Below are positions 6,272-8,052 of a DNA stretch of 8,052 nt, piece after piece. Position 1 is the first letter of the stretch, and every line of letters begins with the position of its first letter. Under the pieces are notes generated by a model. It was given only the letters and a program-made list of their open reading frames with translations. It was not told the DNA's origin and did not search any database. The DNA is taken from contig JAGHBR010000530.1 of NCBI GenBank assembly GCA_021160885.1, positions 1-8,052 on the forward strand, read 5' to 3'. The position numbers and the translations under genes are program-made. Origin of the DNA: Caldisericaceae bacterium (GTDB lineage Bacteria; Calditrichota; Calditrichia; Calditrichales; Calditrichaceae).

Positions 6272-7558
6272 TTAAATCAAATAAATTGGTAGAAATATAA
6301 TCTTGGTACCATTGTATTGCGTAGCATCCCAGAAATCCCTGGTAACAACAATTGCCCTTGCAGGCTTATACTCACGAATAAAACTGCGCAAACCAGTCGG
6401 AATTCTAACCACTTTTTGCTCACGAAATTTCACTTCAATGGGAATGAGTTCATCCCCTTTGAAAACTAAAAAATCAACCTCTTGTTTGTTTTTGTTACGC
6501 CAGAACTTGATTTCCAAATCATTTCTTTTTTGTAATTGATTAAATACAAAATTTTCAGCTAACTGCCCCCAAAAGAAATGATCCGGTTCGTAAGCAAATT
6601 TCCCGCTAATGGCATTGCAAAGACCAACATCCTCAAAATACACTTTGGGCATTTTACTCAATTCCTTACGAACATTGGAATAATGGGGGAGCAGAAAACT
6701 CAACACAAAGGTACTTTCCAGAATAAAAGCATATCGTTCCACCGTAAGGCGAGAAAGCCCAATGGTATTGGAGATTTCTGAGATGTTCATCAAACTCCCA
6801 ATTTGGGAAGCCAGAATTTTGGTGACTTTATTAAATTTGTCAATGTTTTCGATGGAAAACAGGAAACGGATGTCCTTTTGAATGTAAGACGTGTAAATCT
6901 CGAACAAGGACTGAATGCGCTCCTGCTGATTGGTTAACAGAGTGGTTTCCGGGTACCCACCAAAACTCAAAAAGTCATAAATTTCATTTAATAACTCGCT
7001 ACAGATGGATGGGAGAATAAACGATTGTACTGGAAATTCGGAGAATACATCCCTGTCCGACAAAACATTGTGCAGGTGCTGTTTTTGTTTAAAAAGAAGA
7101 AACTCCCGAAAGTTTAATGGATACAATCGATAAACTCGTTTGCGCCCAACCATGGAATCGCTGAAGATATTTTTCAAACGTAACGAAGACGAACCAGAAA
7201 CAATAAATTTTAAATTTTGATAATGATCGTACATGTATTTTAACAAAGAGGCGGCGTTTTCCAGATACTGAATTTCGTCTAAAAATACATAGCCACGCTT
7301 TTCAGGATGAAGTAGATTTTGAATTAACTGACGAGCAACTAAGTCGTAATTGTTGGATTGAAAGTTTTCCCGATGGATTGGATTTTCAAGATCAAAATAG
7401 AGGGCATTATTTTTAACTTCAGGTTCCTGCTGAAGCATTTTTAAAAGGGTTGTTTTGCCTGTACGGCGTGAACCGATAAGTATGAGTACGTAGGGCGTGT
7501 TCAGTTCTTTTTTTAATGAAGACAAAATATCCCGATTAAGGAATTTTGTAATGTGCAT
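6272..7558 (-). CDS. AAA-family ATPase with C-terminal DUF4143 (nuclease-like) domain
   Basis: A 428-residue protein of the widespread AAA_14 plus DUF4143 class, whose cellular role is not established. Visible are Walker A GSRRTGKT (29-36), Walker B YVFLDEIQ (90-97, with D94 and E95), a sensor-like VSGSSS (120-125), the family motif YPLNFREF (146-153), FGGYPE (199-204), and a winged-helix-like stretch near 255-290. The C-terminal part has QEVDFLV (359-365) and PIEVKF (373-378); D362, E375 and K377 form a PD-(D/E)xK-like pattern. Length is normal for the family and the frame is intact. The ATG start has GGAG ten bases upstream. The gene stands alone between its own promoter candidate and terminator, is visibly more AT-rich than the downstream operon (two sampled 60-base rows: 21 and 23 G+C, against 29 and 34 in the operon), and is flanked by direct repeats, so it may be a recently acquired gene. 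Family confident; function unknown. Confidence 0.85.
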   Translation of the reverse strand: MHITKFLNRDILSSLKKELNTPYVLILIGSRRTGKTTLLKMLQQEPEVKNNALYFDLENPIHRENFQSNNYDLVARQLIQNLLHPEKRGYVFLDEIQYLENAASLLKYMYDHYQNLKFIVSGSSSLRLKNIFSDSMVGRKRVYRLYPLNFREFLLFKQKQHLHNVLSDRDVFSEFPVQSFILPSICSELLNEIYDFLSFGGYPETTLLTNQQERIQSLFEIYTSYIQKDIRFLFSIENIDKFNKVTKILASQIGSLMNISEISNTIGLSRLTVERYAFILESTFVLSFLLPHYSNVRKELSKMPKVYFEDVGLCNAISGKFAYEPDHFFWGQLAENFVFNQLQKRNDLEIKFWRNKNKQEVDFLVFKGDELIPIEVKFREQKVVRIPTGLRSFIREYKPARAIVVTRDFWDATQYNGTKIIFLPIYLI

Positions 7559-7586
7559 TTAGCAAATTCTCCGAATTTTTGATAAC

Positions 7587-7615
7587 AATTTATTACTTAT
7601 TTTCCGAATTTGCAA
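7587..7615 (-). promoter_or_regulatory. Possible promoter of the ATPase gene
   Basis: On the minus strand TTGCAA (7610-7615) and TAAATT (7587-7592) are 17 bases apart, each matching four of six consensus positions, and would give a short leader. An eight-base inverted repeat (GCAAATTC at 7562-7569, GAATTTGC at 7606-7613) overlaps the ribosome binding site at one end and the -35 box at the other. Weak evidence. Confidence 0.25.
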
Positions 7616-7671
7616 TAGGAAATTAATTGACCTTTCACCTAAAGTGTTGTTACGTCATGGATTACATCTGG

Positions 7672-7760
7672 TATCATCACTCTCCTCGCAGTAGTTTGGG
7701 CCGGCGATCAATAAAAAGCCTGTTCTGCGGGATTAACGACTTGGAGAGTCGTATTACAAT
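7672..7760. repeat. Dispersed structured repeat, copy 2
   Basis: A unit of about 90 bases aligned by eye with copy 3 immediately to its right; the conserved cores lie 94 bases apart. Its core forms a perfect hairpin, ACGACT (7736-7741) and AGTCGT (7747-7752) around a TGGAG loop, followed by ATTACAAT. The first half (CATCACTCTCC...) is degenerate relative to copy 3, and the A-rich linker AAAAAGCC is kept. Edges are approximate. Confidence 0.5.
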
Positions 7761-7761
7761 T

Positions 7762-7854
7762 GACACCACCGTTCTCTGAGCGGTGGTGAGCGACAGCGAG
7801 CTTAAATAAGTCTTCTTGACGCTGGACTAAAGACTCGGAGAGTTGTGTTACAAT
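7762..7854. repeat. Dispersed structured repeat, copy 3
   Basis: A unit of about 93 bases in the same orientation as copies 1 and 2. It opens with a perfect eight-pair hairpin (7764-7771 with 7781-7788), continues with GCGAGCTTAAATAAGTC (about 7796-7812; compare GCGAGCTGTAAAAAAGTC in copy 1) and ends with the core GACTCGGAGAGTTGTG (about 7832-7847) followed by TTACAAT. Relative to copy 2 the core stem carries substitutions that leave only a short stem. Confidence 0.55.
7764..7788. repeat. Perfect eight-pair hairpin within repeat copy 3
   Basis: CACCACCG and CGGTGGTG pair perfectly around a nine-base loop. No T-tract follows on either strand, so it is not a typical intrinsic terminator; it is better read as part of the structured repeat. 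Confidence 0.6.
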
Positions 7855-7906
7855 TTAAAAAAATTCGATGAACTTCGGTGTTTTTCTGTGGCTGAATGAA
7901 AGTATC

Positions 7907-7947
7907 AAAAAAAAGCCTGCTGAATTTTACATCAACAGGCTTTTTTT
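7907..7947 (-). terminator. Intrinsic terminator after tRNA-Lys
   Basis: GCCTG (7915-7919) and CAGGC (7936-7940) form the core stem. It extends through one mismatch by three more pairs (TGA with TCA) around an eight-base loop, and is flanked by eight A on the left and seven T on the right. The A- and T-tracts make it able to act in both directions. Its position a few bases past the tRNA 3' end on the minus strand marks it as the tRNA terminator. Confidence 0.8.
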
Positions 7948-7950
7948 AGG

Positions 7951-8023
7951 TGAGCCAGCGGAGACTCGAACTCCGGACCAACGGCTTAAAAGGCCGCTGC
8001 TCTACCGACTGAGCTACTGGCTC
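7951..8023 (-). tRNA. tRNA-Lys (anticodon UUU)
   Basis: A complete 73-base cloverleaf on the minus strand. The acceptor stem GAGCCAG/CTGGCTC pairs perfectly. The D arm is GCTC-AGTCGGTA-GAGC, the anticodon arm GCGGC-CTTTTAA-GCCGT (one G-U closing pair) with TTT at positions 34-36, the variable loop has five bases, the T arm is CGGAG-TTCGAGT-CTCCG, and the discriminator base is A. The CCA end is not encoded (CCT follows), so it must be added after transcription. It decodes AAA/AAG lysine codons. It stands alone here, with its terminator directly downstream. Confidence 0.97.
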
Positions 8024-8045
8024 ATCAATTATTGTTACAAGACTT

Positions 8046-8051
8046 ATAATA
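8046..8051 (-). promoter_or_regulatory. Possible -10 element for tRNA-Lys
   Basis: TATTAT on the minus strand matches five of six -10 positions and lies 22 bases before the tRNA 5' end. Any -35 box would be beyond the window edge, so this cannot be confirmed here. Confidence 0.25.
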
Positions 8052-8052
8052 T

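Larger units (their letters stand above)
7559..7906. other. Non-coding region between tRNA-Lys and the ATPase gene
   Basis: About 350 bases without a supportable gene. It contains two adjacent degenerate repeat units (7672-7760 and 7762-7854), a strong hairpin (7764-7788) and, near the ATPase start, an AT-rich stretch with a promoter candidate. A 40-codon plus-strand ORF from ATG 7657 has no ribosome binding site and runs through the repeat, so I do not call it. Confidence 0.6.

Noticed and set aside
7657..7782. Short plus-strand ORF of about 40 codons (MDYIWYHHSP...)
   Set aside because: No Shine-Dalgarno site, runs through the dispersed repeat, and no recognisable family; most likely chance coding in a repeat.
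7672..7854. CRISPR-like array
   Set aside because: Units are degenerate, about 94 bases apart with homologous rather than unique intervening sequence, and there are no cas genes.
7951..8023. tRNA-Lys as an integration (att) site for the ATPase region
   Set aside because: I found no second copy of the tRNA 3' end elsewhere in the window and no integrase gene.

Overview
The window reads as bacterial chromosome of moderate G+C. Sampled 60-base rows give about 48-57% in the metabolic genes and about 35-38% in the ATPase gene. All four protein genes and the one tRNA lie on the minus strand, so the story runs from right to left. The gene content (a group I-gamma aspartate aminotransferase, a divergent PEP carboxykinase, a flotillin-type SPFH protein, an AAA/DUF4143 ATPase) suggests a deep-branching phylum such as Calditrichota (Caldithrix-like) or a relative in the Bacteroidota/Chlorobiota neighbourhood. 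This is a guess from style and memory; no search could be run.

Layout, right to left. tRNA-Lys(UUU) at 7951-8023 is followed by a strong hairpin terminator (7907-7947). Next is a non-coding stretch (7559-7906) with two adjacent degenerate copies of a repeat of about 90 bp. A 428-aa AAA-family ATPase with a C-terminal DUF4143/nuclease-like half follows (6272-7558) and ends in a terminator that lies inside a third, same-orientation copy of the repeat (about 6126-6221). After a promoter-like AT-rich stretch comes a compact three-gene operon. Its genes are an SPFH/flotillin protein (4499-5896), an aspartate aminotransferase fused to a kinase-like C-terminal half (2118-4469), and a divergent phosphoenolpyruvate carboxykinase (255-2096), with gaps of only 29 and 21 nt. 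The left end (1-254) is non-coding and carries a long palindromic repeat element.

The most interesting part is the operon. The aminotransferase makes oxaloacetate from aspartate, and oxaloacetate is the substrate of PEP carboxykinase, encoded immediately downstream. The second half of the aminotransferase protein appears itself to be a degenerate member of the HPr kinase/PEPCK superfamily. It has a P-loop lacking its second glycine, lacks the catalytic lysine pair, keeps the His and kinase-2 Asp positions, and carries a six-cysteine insertion. The likely reading is a transaminase tethered to a PEPCK-like pseudoenzyme, working with a real PEPCK in an aspartate-to-PEP route, possibly on a flotillin membrane scaffold. 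Gene order, fusion and motifs are visible in the sequence; the joint function is inference.
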